A DNA stretch of 5,762 nt from an uncultured Clostridia bacterium (lineage in GTDB: Bacteria; Bacillota; Clostridia; TANB77; CAG-508). A program made the translations under genes and the position numbers. The DNA is taken from positions 1 through 5,762 of the forward strand of contig CANRFX010000067.1 in assembly GCA_947629995.1 (NCBI GenBank), written 5' to 3'. Below the pieces are notes generated by a model. That model saw only the letters and a program-made list of their open reading frames with translations. It was not told where the DNA came from and searched no databases. Numbering within the stretch: position 1 is the stretch's first letter; every line of letters starts with the position of its first letter. Of this stretch, positions 1-5,761 are shown one piece after another.

Positions 1-46
1 TAATGTGATCTATTACTATTCCATTTTTAATACTATCTATATTCAT
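1..46 (-). CDS. pyrI: Aspartate carbamoyltransferase regulatory subunit, N-terminal fragment
   Basis: Fifteen codons are visible, starting at ATG (46-44) and leaving the window at its left edge. They read MNIDSIKNGIVIDHI, which matches the start of PyrI, where an I-K-x-G-x-V-I-D-H-I segment opens the allosteric nucleotide-binding domain (E. coli has IKRGTVIDHI). PyrI pairs with PyrB and transmits feedback control by CTP and ATP. The start codon overlaps the pyrB stop as TAATG, and a GGAGG ribosome-binding site sits at 58-54 inside the pyrB 3' end, so the two are translationally coupled in one operon. The C-terminal zinc domain lies outside the window. The match is short but specific, and the position directly behind pyrB makes the call firm. 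Confidence 0.88.
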   Translation of the reverse strand, partial: MNIDSIKNGIVIDHI

Positions 47-960
47 TATTTTACCTCCAATAATTTTAAAATAAGTGCCATTCTAATATATTTTCCATAT
101 TCTGCTTGTTTAAAATAACATGCTCTTTTATCATCATCTACATCTGTTGATATTTCATTTACTCTTGGTAATGGATGCATAATACATAAATCTTCTTTTG
201 CTTTTTTTAGTTTTTCCTTATTTAGAATATAATAATCTTTTAATCTTACATAATCCGCTTCATTAAAAAATCTTTCTTTTTGCACTCTTGTCATATATAA
301 CACGTCTAATTTGTCCATATATTCTTCAATATCATTTGTTTCGCAGTATTCTATATTATTTTTTTCTAATATATCCTTTTTTATATATTCTGGCATAACT
401 AATTCTTTTGGTGATATTAAAATAAATTTAATATTTTTATATCTTGACATTGCTGTAACTAAAGAATGTACTGTTCTTCCAAACTTTAAGTCTCCACATA
501 GTCCTATGCTTAAATTATCTAGTCTTCCTTTTTCACATTGTATAGTTAATAAGTCTGTTAAAGTTTGTGTTGGATGGTTATGTCCTCCATCTCCAGCATT
601 AATAATTGGTACAATTGATTTTAGAGAAGCTACAAGTGGTGCTCCTTCTTTTGGATGTCTCATTGCTATAATATCACTATATCCTCCTACTATTCTTATT
701 GTGTCTGATACACTTTCTCCTTTTGATACAGAACTTGATGATGCTTCTGAAAATCCTAATACTTGTCCCCCTAATCCAATCATAGCAGCTTCAAAACTAA
801 GTCTTGTTCTTGTGCTTGGTTCAAAAAATAAAGTAGCTATTGTTTTACCATCACATTTATGAGAATATTTCTCTTTATTTGTAATGATGTCCTTAGCTAC
901 TTTTATCAATTCATCAATTTCTTCTACAGATAAATCTTTAATATCAATTAAATGTTTCAT
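46..960 (-). CDS. pyrB: Aspartate carbamoyltransferase catalytic subunit
   Basis: This 304-residue enzyme joins carbamoyl phosphate and aspartate to give N-carbamoyl-aspartate, the committed step of pyrimidine synthesis in the cytosol. Length is normal for the catalytic chain. The carbamoyl-phosphate motif FFEPSTRTR is at residues 45-53, followed by the mobile-loop Ser/Lys segment around SVSKGES (77-83, Lys80), HPTQTLTDL at 129-137, the GRTVHS stretch at 161-166, the aspartate-binding MTRVQKER at 223-230 (Arg225, Gln227) and HPLPRVNEI at 262-270. All expected active-site residues are therefore present. The ATG start is supported by AAGGAGAG a few bases upstream (about 968-975). The gene overlaps pyrI by one base. 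A regulatory partner next door argues for the allosteric, PyrI-bound type of ATCase. No PyrR-type attenuator or other leader structure is evident in the ~90 bases between the start and the palindromic repeat upstream. Confidence 0.97.
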   Translation of the reverse strand: MKHLIDIKDLSVEEIDELIKVAKDIITNKEKYSHKCDGKTIATLFFEPSTRTRLSFEAAMIGLGGQVLGFSEASSSSVSKGESVSDTIRIVGGYSDIIAMRHPKEGAPLVASLKSIVPIINAGDGGHNHPTQTLTDLLTIQCEKGRLDNLSIGLCGDLKFGRTVHSLVTAMSRYKNIKFILISPKELVMPEYIKKDILEKNNIEYCETNDIEEYMDKLDVLYMTRVQKERFFNEADYVRLKDYYILNKEKLKKAKEDLCIMHPLPRVNEISTDVDDDKRACYFKQAEYGKYIRMALILKLLEVK

Positions 961-1019
961 TTTATCTCTCCTTCTTTTTCTACATAATTTACTTTATACT
1001 GTCTTTTTTTACTTATATA

Positions 1020-1048
1020 GTTTTATCAAAAAAAAAGAAATTTGTCAA
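1020..1048 (-). promoter_or_regulatory. Candidate promoter of the pyrB-pyrI operon
   Basis: Reading leftwards, a perfect TTGACA (1048-1043) is followed after 17 bases, including a run of nine T, by TAAAAC (1025-1020), which matches the -10 consensus at four of six positions. A better -10-like TATAAG lies further on but at an unfavourable spacing. The leader would be about 50 nucleotides. The -35 box is perfect but the -10 is weak, so the assignment is tentative. Confidence 0.35.
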
Positions 1049-1053
1049 CATTT

Positions 1054-1092
1054 AAAAATTGTCATTGGGGACGGGGCAAATTGACAATTTTT
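1054..1092. repeat. GGGGACGG palindromic repeat, copy 1 (upstream of sodC)
   Basis: Perfect 11-base inverted arms AAAAATTGTCA (1054-1064) and TGACAATTTTT (1082-1092) enclose a 17-base core, TTGGGGACGGGGCAAAT. The same arms and core recur twice, in the opposite orientation, after sodC. It lies between the divergent pyrB and sodC genes, so it is not needed as a terminator there. The constant 17-base loop and conserved core suggest a dispersed mobile palindrome (REP/MITE-like) rather than a chance hairpin. From memory, similar GGGGACGG palindromes are scattered in many clostridial genomes, but this was not checked. Confidence 0.85.
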
Positions 1093-1097
1093 TGATT

Positions 1098-1126
1098 TTA
1101 ACATTTAGTGTCATTTTGCATACAAT
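1098..1126 (+). promoter_or_regulatory. Sigma-A-type promoter of sodC
   Basis: TTAACA (1098-1103) and TACAAT (1121-1126) each match the consensus at five of six positions and are separated by exactly 17 bases. Transcription would begin near 1133, leaving a very short leader. The ribosome-binding site AGAGGTG (1132-1138) lies seven bases before the ATG at 1146. A perfect TATAAT overlaps at 1126-1131 but is too close to the ribosome-binding site and lacks a -35, so the upstream pair is preferred. The promoter begins just after repeat copy 1. Confidence 0.6.
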
Positions 1127-1145
1127 ATAATAGAGGTGTTAAAAC

Positions 1146-1607
1146 ATGTTTCAAAAAAGTATCAAACATGCAAAAGCAATTATTAAAGGAAATAGTAATT
1201 ATCCAAACATAAATGGAATTATTACTTTTAAAGAAACAAAAGATGGTGTGTTGTTAACTACAAAAATTAAAGGACTTCCACAAAGTAAATCTACTTGTAT
1301 GGGAAGGTTTTTTGGATTTCATATACACAGTGGTAATTCTTGTACCGGGAATAAAGAAGATGAATTTGCAAATAGTGGTGTTCACTATAATCCAAATGAT
1401 TGTCCTCATCCATTTCATGTAGGAGATTTGCCACCACTTATGGAAAATAATGGTCTTAGTTATATGGTAGTTTTAATTAACAAATTTAAAATAAAAGATA
1501 TTATTGGAAAAGTAATTATTATCCATGATATGCCAGATGATTTCACAAGCCAACCTAGTGGGAATTCAGGAAAGAAAATTGCTTGTGGCAAAATTGAACA
1601 ATCCTAA
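1146..1607 (+). CDS. sodC: Cu/Zn superoxide dismutase family protein, apparently cytosolic
   Basis: This 153-residue protein converts superoxide to oxygen and hydrogen peroxide if active. By alignment of motifs with the animal enzyme, the copper ligands are His59 and His61 (FGFHIHSG), bridging His80 (GVHYNP) and His127 (IIHDMPDD). The zinc ligands are His80, His88, His91 and Asp94 (CPHPFHVGDLPPL). Cys66 and Cys147 (in the C-terminal GNSGKKIACGKI signature) can form the conserved disulfide. Three points are unusual. There is no signal peptide or lipobox, whereas most bacterial SodC proteins are exported. The spacing between the second and third zinc histidines is short. Lys145 takes the place of the active-site Arg in GNAGxRxACG, a conservative change. 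The gene is monocistronic, with its own promoter, and is flanked on both sides by inverted copies of the GGGGACGG palindrome. The next gene runs convergently. Confidence 0.92.
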   Translation: MFQKSIKHAKAIIKGNSNYPNINGIITFKETKDGVLLTTKIKGLPQSKSTCMGRFFGFHIHSGNSCTGNKEDEFANSGVHYNPNDCPHPFHVGDLPPLMENNGLSYMVVLINKFKIKDIIGKVIIIHDMPDDFTSQPSGNSGKKIACGKIEQS

Positions 1608-1613
1608 ATAAAA

Positions 1614-1644
1614 ATTGTCAAAATGCTCCGTCCCCAATGACAAT
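1614..1644. repeat. GGGGACGG palindromic repeat, copy 2a
   Basis: Arms ATTGTCA (1614-1620) and TGACAAT (1638-1644) enclose the 17-base core AAATGCTCCGTCCCCAA. The core is the reverse complement of the copy 1 core with a few differences. It begins seven bases after the sodC stop and touches copy 2b directly. Lying between the convergent ends of sodC and ltaS, its hairpin could serve as a bidirectional terminator. No other terminator is visible for either gene. Confidence 0.85.
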
Positions 1645-1677
1645 AATTGTCAATTTGCTCCGTCCCCAACGACAATT
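1645..1677. repeat. GGGGACGG palindromic repeat, copy 2b, overlapping the ltaS 3' end
   Basis: Arms AATTGTCA (1645-1652) and CGACAATT (1670-1677, one mismatch at the loop side) enclose a 17-base core, ATTTGCTCCGTCCCCAA. It has the same orientation as copy 2a and is tandem to it with no spacer. The ltaS reading frame enters it and ends inside its left arm: the TGA is at 1652-1650, and the final residues VVGDGAN are encoded by the repeat. Confidence 0.87.
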
Positions 1678-3674
1678 AAGTTATTTTTTATGATATTATC
1701 TGATAAGTAAATTTCATTTTCCATTTTTTGTTGTAATTTTTGTAACTGTTCTATTCTTTCTATTTCTTCTAAAGTTTCTCTATTGTAATATTTATCGTTA
1801 ATATTGTAATACCTGCTTGTAATGTAGCCTAAACCTTTAATAAAAGAGTAATCTTTGTTTGAAAATATATTTTCTCCTAATGAAAAGTTATCTTTTATAC
1901 CTAATAATTCTAAAATAGTTGGTTTAATATCTATTTTTGATACAGATCTATTTATAATATTGTTTATATTGTTTATATTTTTTATATCATTCATATTATT
2001 TTCATTGTTCTTATCATTTAGATTATTTGTGTTAATTCCTGGTATTTTTATTCCAAATGGAATATGAACTTCTTTAATTGAATCTTCAAATTCTGTGTAT
2101 TCAACGCCATTTTCTTTATATAATTTTTTGATATCGTCAACACAATTTAGTCCTGAACCATGGTCTCCATATACAATAAAAAGGCTTTTTTCTATTAATC
2201 CTGTCTTTTCTAAATCTTCCATTAATTTTCCAAAGGCATAATCTACAAAATTACAAGATATTAGATAGTTTTGAAATGTTTCATCTTCATATTTTATAAC
2301 ATCTTCTTTTGTTATAGTCACTTTGTTTTCTAAATTTGAAACTCCTGTTAAATAAAATGGTATATGGGTTGTTACACTAACTAAAGTAGTACAAAAATTC
2401 CCTTGATATTTACTCATTTTTTCTACTGCTTGCTCAAAAAATCCCTCATCTGAATAGAATTCTCCTGCTCTTTCAATATTAGGAAATTTGTTTATATCGT
2501 TATATTCATCAATATGATAACCTGTATGATATACTTCATTTCTATTCCAAAAAGTACTACTATTTGGATGCATAAAAGAAGTATAGTACCCTTCTTTTCT
2601 AAGAGTTGTATATATGTCTAGCCAAGTATTGTTATAATATTTTTGAAATACATACCCATTTTCTAATGGATACATGGAGTTTTCCATTTCAAATTCAGAA
2701 TCTGCTGTAGTTCCAAGTCCTTGATTGTACATATCACTACAATAAATGTTTTCTTGGAAAAAGCGATTTAAATTTGGCGTTATTTCTTTTCCATTTACTT
2801 TTTTTCCTATTATATATTCATTTAAACTTTCCAATTGCAAAATAATTACATTTTTATCTTTTGCTATTCCAAAATATTCTGTTTCTACTGTTTTTTCTTT
2901 TTCTGCTAGATTTTTTTCATAAATATTTTTTAACTTCTCTTCATCTACCTTTTCTTTTACAAATAAACTAGAAATGTATTCTTTAGCGTCTTTATAATGA
3001 TAATAATAAATTGATGCTTCTTGAACAATTAAAGATTTGTTATATTTTCTAAAATCATATATTCCATTAATATTTTTATTTACTATAAAAATATTTAATA
3101 CTAATATACTTAAAATCATAACTAGTTTTAGTATTTTGTTTTTATAAATTGTTTTGTGCATTTTCTTATTCATAAATAAACTAGATATCATAAGTATTAT
3201 ATTATCAAACCAAAATAATAATATATTTTTTATATTAATAAGGGTTAATACCCCACTTCCTATCTCTTTTACATATTTTAAATTTTCAATTTGATACAAT
3301 GATAGAAAATTTGTAGAATAATTGTAATAAAGGAAATTGGCATATATTATTACTGTAATAATTGCATAAATAACATTCAAATAAATTAATGCAAATTTAT
3401 TTTTATTATTGATTATTGGACACATAATGAATAAAGATACAATTATCATATAAGAAAACGTATCTACGTTAATTTCTAATCCTAGAAGATAATTTAAGAA
3501 TGTTCCTTTATATACTAGTAAAATAATTCCTATTAAAAATAAAATATTATTTTTAAAGAAATCTTTTATTTTTTTACTTGATATTTCGATTTTATTTTTT
3601 ATTTTTTCTTGCTTTTGTTCCTGATTTATTATTTCTCTTTGTGATGATTTTTTTTCTTTATCTAAAACTTTCAT
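1650..3674 (-). CDS. ltaS: Lipoteichoic-acid-synthase-type membrane sulfatase-fold protein
   Basis: The 674-residue protein is expected to transfer glycerol-phosphate from phosphatidylglycerol onto a growing teichoic-acid-type chain outside the membrane. A charged Lys/Glu-rich cytoplasmic tail (1-40) precedes five hydrophobic helices (about 43-63, 73-87, 94-114, 146-167, 181-199), then an extracellular alkaline-phosphatase/sulfatase domain. Catalytic elements seen are the metal ligand Glu282 in LQLESL, the nucleophile Thr323 in GTTADSEFE, His437 in TTHIPF and Asp504/His505 in YGDHGSG. An Asn/Ile-rich insert of ~30 residues (548-577) interrupts the domain before IDIKPTILELLGI. The last seven residues, VVGDGAN, come from a mobile palindrome. 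ATG is the first good start; the Shine-Dalgarno is weak (near GAATGGA), and a promoter lies just upstream. Paralogues in this family include primases and other phosphoglycerol transferases, so the exact polymer is uncertain. Confidence 0.9.
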   Translation of the reverse strand: MKVLDKEKKSSQREIINQEQKQEKIKNKIEISSKKIKDFFKNNILFLIGIILLVYKGTFLNYLLGLEINVDTFSYMIIVSLFIMCPIINNKNKFALIYLNVIYAIITVIIYANFLYYNYSTNFLSLYQIENLKYVKEIGSGVLTLINIKNILLFWFDNIILMISSLFMNKKMHKTIYKNKILKLVMILSILVLNIFIVNKNINGIYDFRKYNKSLIVQEASIYYYHYKDAKEYISSLFVKEKVDEEKLKNIYEKNLAEKEKTVETEYFGIAKDKNVIILQLESLNEYIIGKKVNGKEITPNLNRFFQENIYCSDMYNQGLGTTADSEFEMENSMYPLENGYVFQKYYNNTWLDIYTTLRKEGYYTSFMHPNSSTFWNRNEVYHTGYHIDEYNDINKFPNIERAGEFYSDEGFFEQAVEKMSKYQGNFCTTLVSVTTHIPFYLTGVSNLENKVTITKEDVIKYEDETFQNYLISCNFVDYAFGKLMEDLEKTGLIEKSLFIVYGDHGSGLNCVDDIKKLYKENGVEYTEFEDSIKEVHIPFGIKIPGINTNNLNDKNNENNMNDIKNINNINNIINRSVSKIDIKPTILELLGIKDNFSLGENIFSNKDYSFIKGLGYITSRYYNINDKYYNRETLEEIERIEQLQKLQQKMENEIYLSDNIIKNNLIVVGDGAN
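1945..2036. repeat. Low-complexity Asn/Ile-coding tract within ltaS
   Basis: The tract is A+T-rich with an imperfect period of three and nine bases; ATTGTTTAT is repeated around 1957-1975. On the coding strand it gives alternating Asn, Ile and Asp codons, including NINNINNII. It falls between the GIKIPGI strand and the IDIKPT motif of the catalytic domain, where relatives normally have a short loop. This looks like an in-frame microsatellite expansion on a surface loop. Confidence 0.7.
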
Positions 3675-3715
3675 TTTTTATTCCATTCTTTTCTTAATTT
3701 TTTGCGGTTGGTTTT

Positions 3716-3744
3716 ATTATACCATAGAAATAAATATTTTAAAA
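3716..3744 (-). promoter_or_regulatory. Promoter of the ltaS-type gene (extended -10)
   Basis: Reading leftwards, TGG directly precedes a perfect TATAAT (3721-3716), giving an extended -10. The -35 position, 17 bases upstream, is the poor TTTTAA (3744-3739), as is usual for extended -10 promoters. The predicted start near 3709 gives a leader of roughly 35 bases before the ATG at 3674. Confidence 0.6.
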
Positions 3745-3794
3745 GATTATTTAAAAGGAGAATAATTTACAACGCTAACTAGGATAAAACGCAT

Positions 3795-3820
3795 CAAAAT
3801 AAGACGTATCTCTACGTCTT
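3795..3820 (-). terminator. Possible intrinsic terminator ending the structured region
   Basis: On the minus strand, AAGACGT and ACGTCTT pair perfectly around a six-base loop (3820-3801) and are followed by ATTTTG. Seven pairs, three of them G-C, with only four T make this a modest terminator. The same hairpin would also suit a subterminal transposon palindrome. Confidence 0.35.
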
Positions 3821-4210
3821 TACATTTTTGTATATAAATTAGGATTTGCACCTAATATGAATGTATCTTTTCTCGGCTGCATACTCCCTGCAGTGAGTTT
3901 TTGATGTTTTATCGTTCATTTATGTTCTCTTTCCTACCACTGTGTGTAGATAGTGTTTCTTTAACAAGAGCTATATTACGTAAACTTCTTTTCTTCACTA
4001 GGCTTATTGTTCCTAGTATCAACAATACTATGAGCTTATATGACTGCCAATATTCCATTTAGTTCCTTTATTTCTATTGTTACCTATACCTATTTCTAGG
4101 AAAATATTGGCTCTCGCTGTTCATCGTATAGTGATTGTATATCATGATTTCCACCTACTACACTATGCAACCTACACAGTCGCACCACACCAGTCTGTCC
4201 AAGCTCAAGA

Positions 4211-4234
4211 CAAAGAAAAAACTGACACAGTTTT
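4211..4234 (-). terminator. Possible terminator after the pseudopilin pseudogene
   Basis: Reading leftwards, AAAACTG (4234-4228), loop TGT and CAGTTTT (4224-4218) form a perfect seven-base stem, running on as TTCTTTG. It begins about 46 bases after the stop codon. The stem has only two G-C pairs, so termination strength is doubtful. Confidence 0.4.
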
Positions 4235-4242
4235 ATATACAG

Positions 4243-4289
4243 TTTATATTGTTTGCATAACTTGACTTTTTTAACAATTTCAATATAAA
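4243..4289. repeat. Nine-base inverted repeat spanning the 3' end of the putative variable repeat
   Basis: TTTATATTG (4243-4251) and CAATATAAA (4281-4289) are perfect complements 29 bases apart. The right arm is formed by the last two codons and stop of the pseudopilin gene; the left arm lies downstream. A hairpin or cruciform just past the variable repeat is a known aid to retrohoming in some DGRs, but here the stem is A+T-rich and the loop is long. Confidence 0.5.
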
Positions 4290-5761
4290 GCTGGGCGAAA
4301 AGAAGAGTCGCAACTGTAAAGGTACCCACCGCTGTTTCCGTAGCTAGATGCTGGATCGAATGAACTATCATCGCCGAAATAGCCCCCTCGAGCACTACAC
4401 GGATTGAACCTGATCTCAAGTGCATGCTCTAATGTCCATTCAAATCCATTTCCCGCAAAATCATAGATATTTAATCTTTTTGTTTTTTCTGATGCTCCTG
4501 TTGATAATAATATATCATTATTAGCTGCTTTATTATCCGATATCGTACTCCATGTATCATTATTGGTAGTATAACTTTTTGCATTACTACTTAAATTATC
4601 TAAACTTACATTATTATAATTTCCCCAACTTTCACTGTCTGAATTTATACTTGCTACTATATTTGGTCTTTGTTCTTCTTGTTTCGCTACTTCCTTTTCT
4701 TCTATAAACTTACATACTAAGTCCCATTGAATTCCAAATAATAAACTACTTGTTTTACTATTATCTGGTGACATGGCATTTGCAAGTGTTTGTGCTTCAC
4801 CAATTGTTACATAGTTATATGGTATTGCATCTTTTTGACATATTGCTTTTGGTGAAGTATCAATATCAATTTCTTGGTGTTTGGATTCTGTTCTTCCTAA
4901 TTCTAAAATTTTTGAATTTCCTTCTGCTGATTCTGTTGTTCCTTCTATTCCTGCCTCATATCTTCCTATCCAAAATCCTCCATTATTATATACACTTTTT
5001 AACATTTTTTGATATTTTTGGTTATATGTTCCGTTGGTCTAGCGGACAGTTGTCATAATATTCATCTACATAATCTGTTGAAGTATATGAATTTGCATAT
5101 TCTTTTAATACTTTTTCTATTTTATCATAATCTTCTTCTCCTAATGGTTCGCCTGCTGTATTATAATCTTCATTTTTATAAATACTTTTTGGCACTTCTA
5201 CCCATACCCATTCATTATCATTTTTGTCTATTATTACTAATCCTTTGTCTAAATCTCCTTCTGTAGATTTTGTTCCTGTTGGTAACCATGGTGTTGTTTC
5301 TGGTGTTGATGGTAATGATGTTGGTGGATTTTTTTCATCATTTTCTGACTTTGAAGTTGTTGGCTCTTCTATTGTTCCATCTTTTTTTACTGTGTATACA
5401 TTCCCGTTTGGAAATTTTACTTTTAAGTCTTCTTCATCTGGTTCTACTATTATCCCATCGTCATATTTTTTCAATTCTGCTTCTAATTGCCCTTGTGTTA
5501 CTCCTGCTCCATAATTTCCATTTGCATAATTATCTGACATTGCTGCATCATATGCTAGGGCAATTTGCTCCTTTTCTTCTCCTTGTGTATTTTGTTTACT
5601 TGCATCTTGTGCCCTTGTTAGTATCCCATTTTCTCCTGTTAATGTTGCAATACTTACTGCTGCAAGTATTAGCAAGACTATGATGGTTATAATATTCTGT
5701 TATGACTATTTTTTATCTAGCCAACATTTATTAGTTCTTCTTCATCATTTAATTTTCTCAT
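4280..5761 (-). pseudogene. Broken pseudopilin-anchored FGE-like (C-type-lectin-fold) surface protein, candidate DGR target
   Basis: Three reading-frame pieces make one protein of about 490 residues. Piece one starts at ATG 5761 (MRKLNDEEELINVG) and stops at TAG 5719-5717. Piece two is open from 5699 to 5022 and begins with a pilin-like helix, NIITIIVLLILAAVSIATL, followed by TGENGIL; it continues through an acidic linker, a Pro/Thr-rich stretch and the start of the globular domain (EWVWVEVP). Piece three, open from about 5039 to 4280, carries NGTYNQKYQKMLKSV, GGFWIGRYEAG, the hallmark YDFAGNGFEWT, SARGG and the terminal SSFRPALY. Removing one base near 5036 joins two and three. Changing TAG to TGG and adding one base near 5689 would join one and two. 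The fold is that of formylglycine-generating-enzyme relatives, used by DGRs as diversified binding domains. No prepilin-peptidase site (Gly before a ThrxxGlu-type start) is intact. The true start could also lie beyond the edge, and sequencing error is an alternative to decay. Confidence 0.75.
4283..4391 (-). other. Putative DGR variable repeat at the 3' end of the pseudopilin gene
   Basis: This segment codes from RGG to the terminal FRPALY. It is sharply richer in G+C than the rest of the gene: 30 of 60 bases in 4321-4380 against 19 of 60 in 4441-4500. The non-scaffold codons are nearly all NNC or NNT (TAT, TTC, GGC, GAT, AGT, AGC, TAC, AAC, CTT, TGC, GAC), as expected when AAC and AAT codons of a template repeat are mutated at their adenines. 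Scaffold residues typical of such repeats remain: RGG, DPAS, GG and FRPAL. The template repeat and reverse transcriptase are not in the window. Confidence 0.6.

Larger units (their letters stand above)
3675..4279. other. Gene-free region with a dense series of stem-loops; possible structured RNA or mobile-element remnant
   Basis: No credible protein is encoded here. From about 3795 to 4200 there are perfect inverted repeats: AAGACGT/ACGTCTT (3801-3820), ATTAGG/CCTAAT (3838-3856), CTGCA/TGCAG with an outer CTC/GAG (3872-3897), ACTAGG/CCTAGT (3997-4017), a nine-base GCCAATATT/AATATTGGC enclosing ~48 bases (4046-4111), and GTATAGTG/CACTATGC with one G-T pair (4126-4168). G+C rises to 29 of 60 in 4141-4200. 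The minus strand is purine-rich in the loops and ends with a hairpin plus T-run, which favours a minus-strand RNA downstream of the pseudopilin gene. No group I or group II intron core, riboswitch or DGR template repeat was recognised. An IS200/IS605-type remnant is an alternative: those elements have subterminal hairpins, and TTAC occurs at 3767-3770. Confidence 0.45.

Noticed and set aside
311..862. Plus-strand open frame opposite pyrB, and the smaller one at 884-1084
   Set aside because: Both lie antisense to, or across the start of, a clearly conserved gene or its repeat. Their translations are hydrophobic, low in recognisable motifs, and lack ribosome-binding sites.
1614..1677. Short tandem repeats as a CRISPR array
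   Set aside because: Only two ~32-base units touch each other with no spacer, and each is a palindrome with a third copy elsewhere.
3755..3790. AAGGAG ribosome-binding-like site on the plus strand
   Set aside because: The frames after it close within a few codons and no ATG, GTG or TTG start is suitably placed.
3795..4260. Group I or group II intron
   Set aside because: The purine-rich minus strand lacks a group II domain V hairpin with its AGC/GAAA pattern and lacks the group I conserved core segments.
4077..4265. Plus-strand 62-codon frame and the overlapping minus-strand 109-codon frame (4096-4425)
   Set aside because: Neither has a plausible start signal or family motif. The minus one begins inside the variable repeat in a wrong frame and is explained by the high G+C there.
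3675..4279. DGR template repeat next to the target
   Set aside because: I looked for an adenine-rich version of the end of the variable repeat (such as a CGCCCAGCTTTATAT-like match) and for a reverse-transcriptase motif and found neither.
5030..5050. tRNA-like string TTGGTCTAGCGGAC
   Set aside because: It resembles a D-arm, but no acceptor stem, anticodon arm or TTC loop can be built around it, and it lies within the coding frame of the broken gene.
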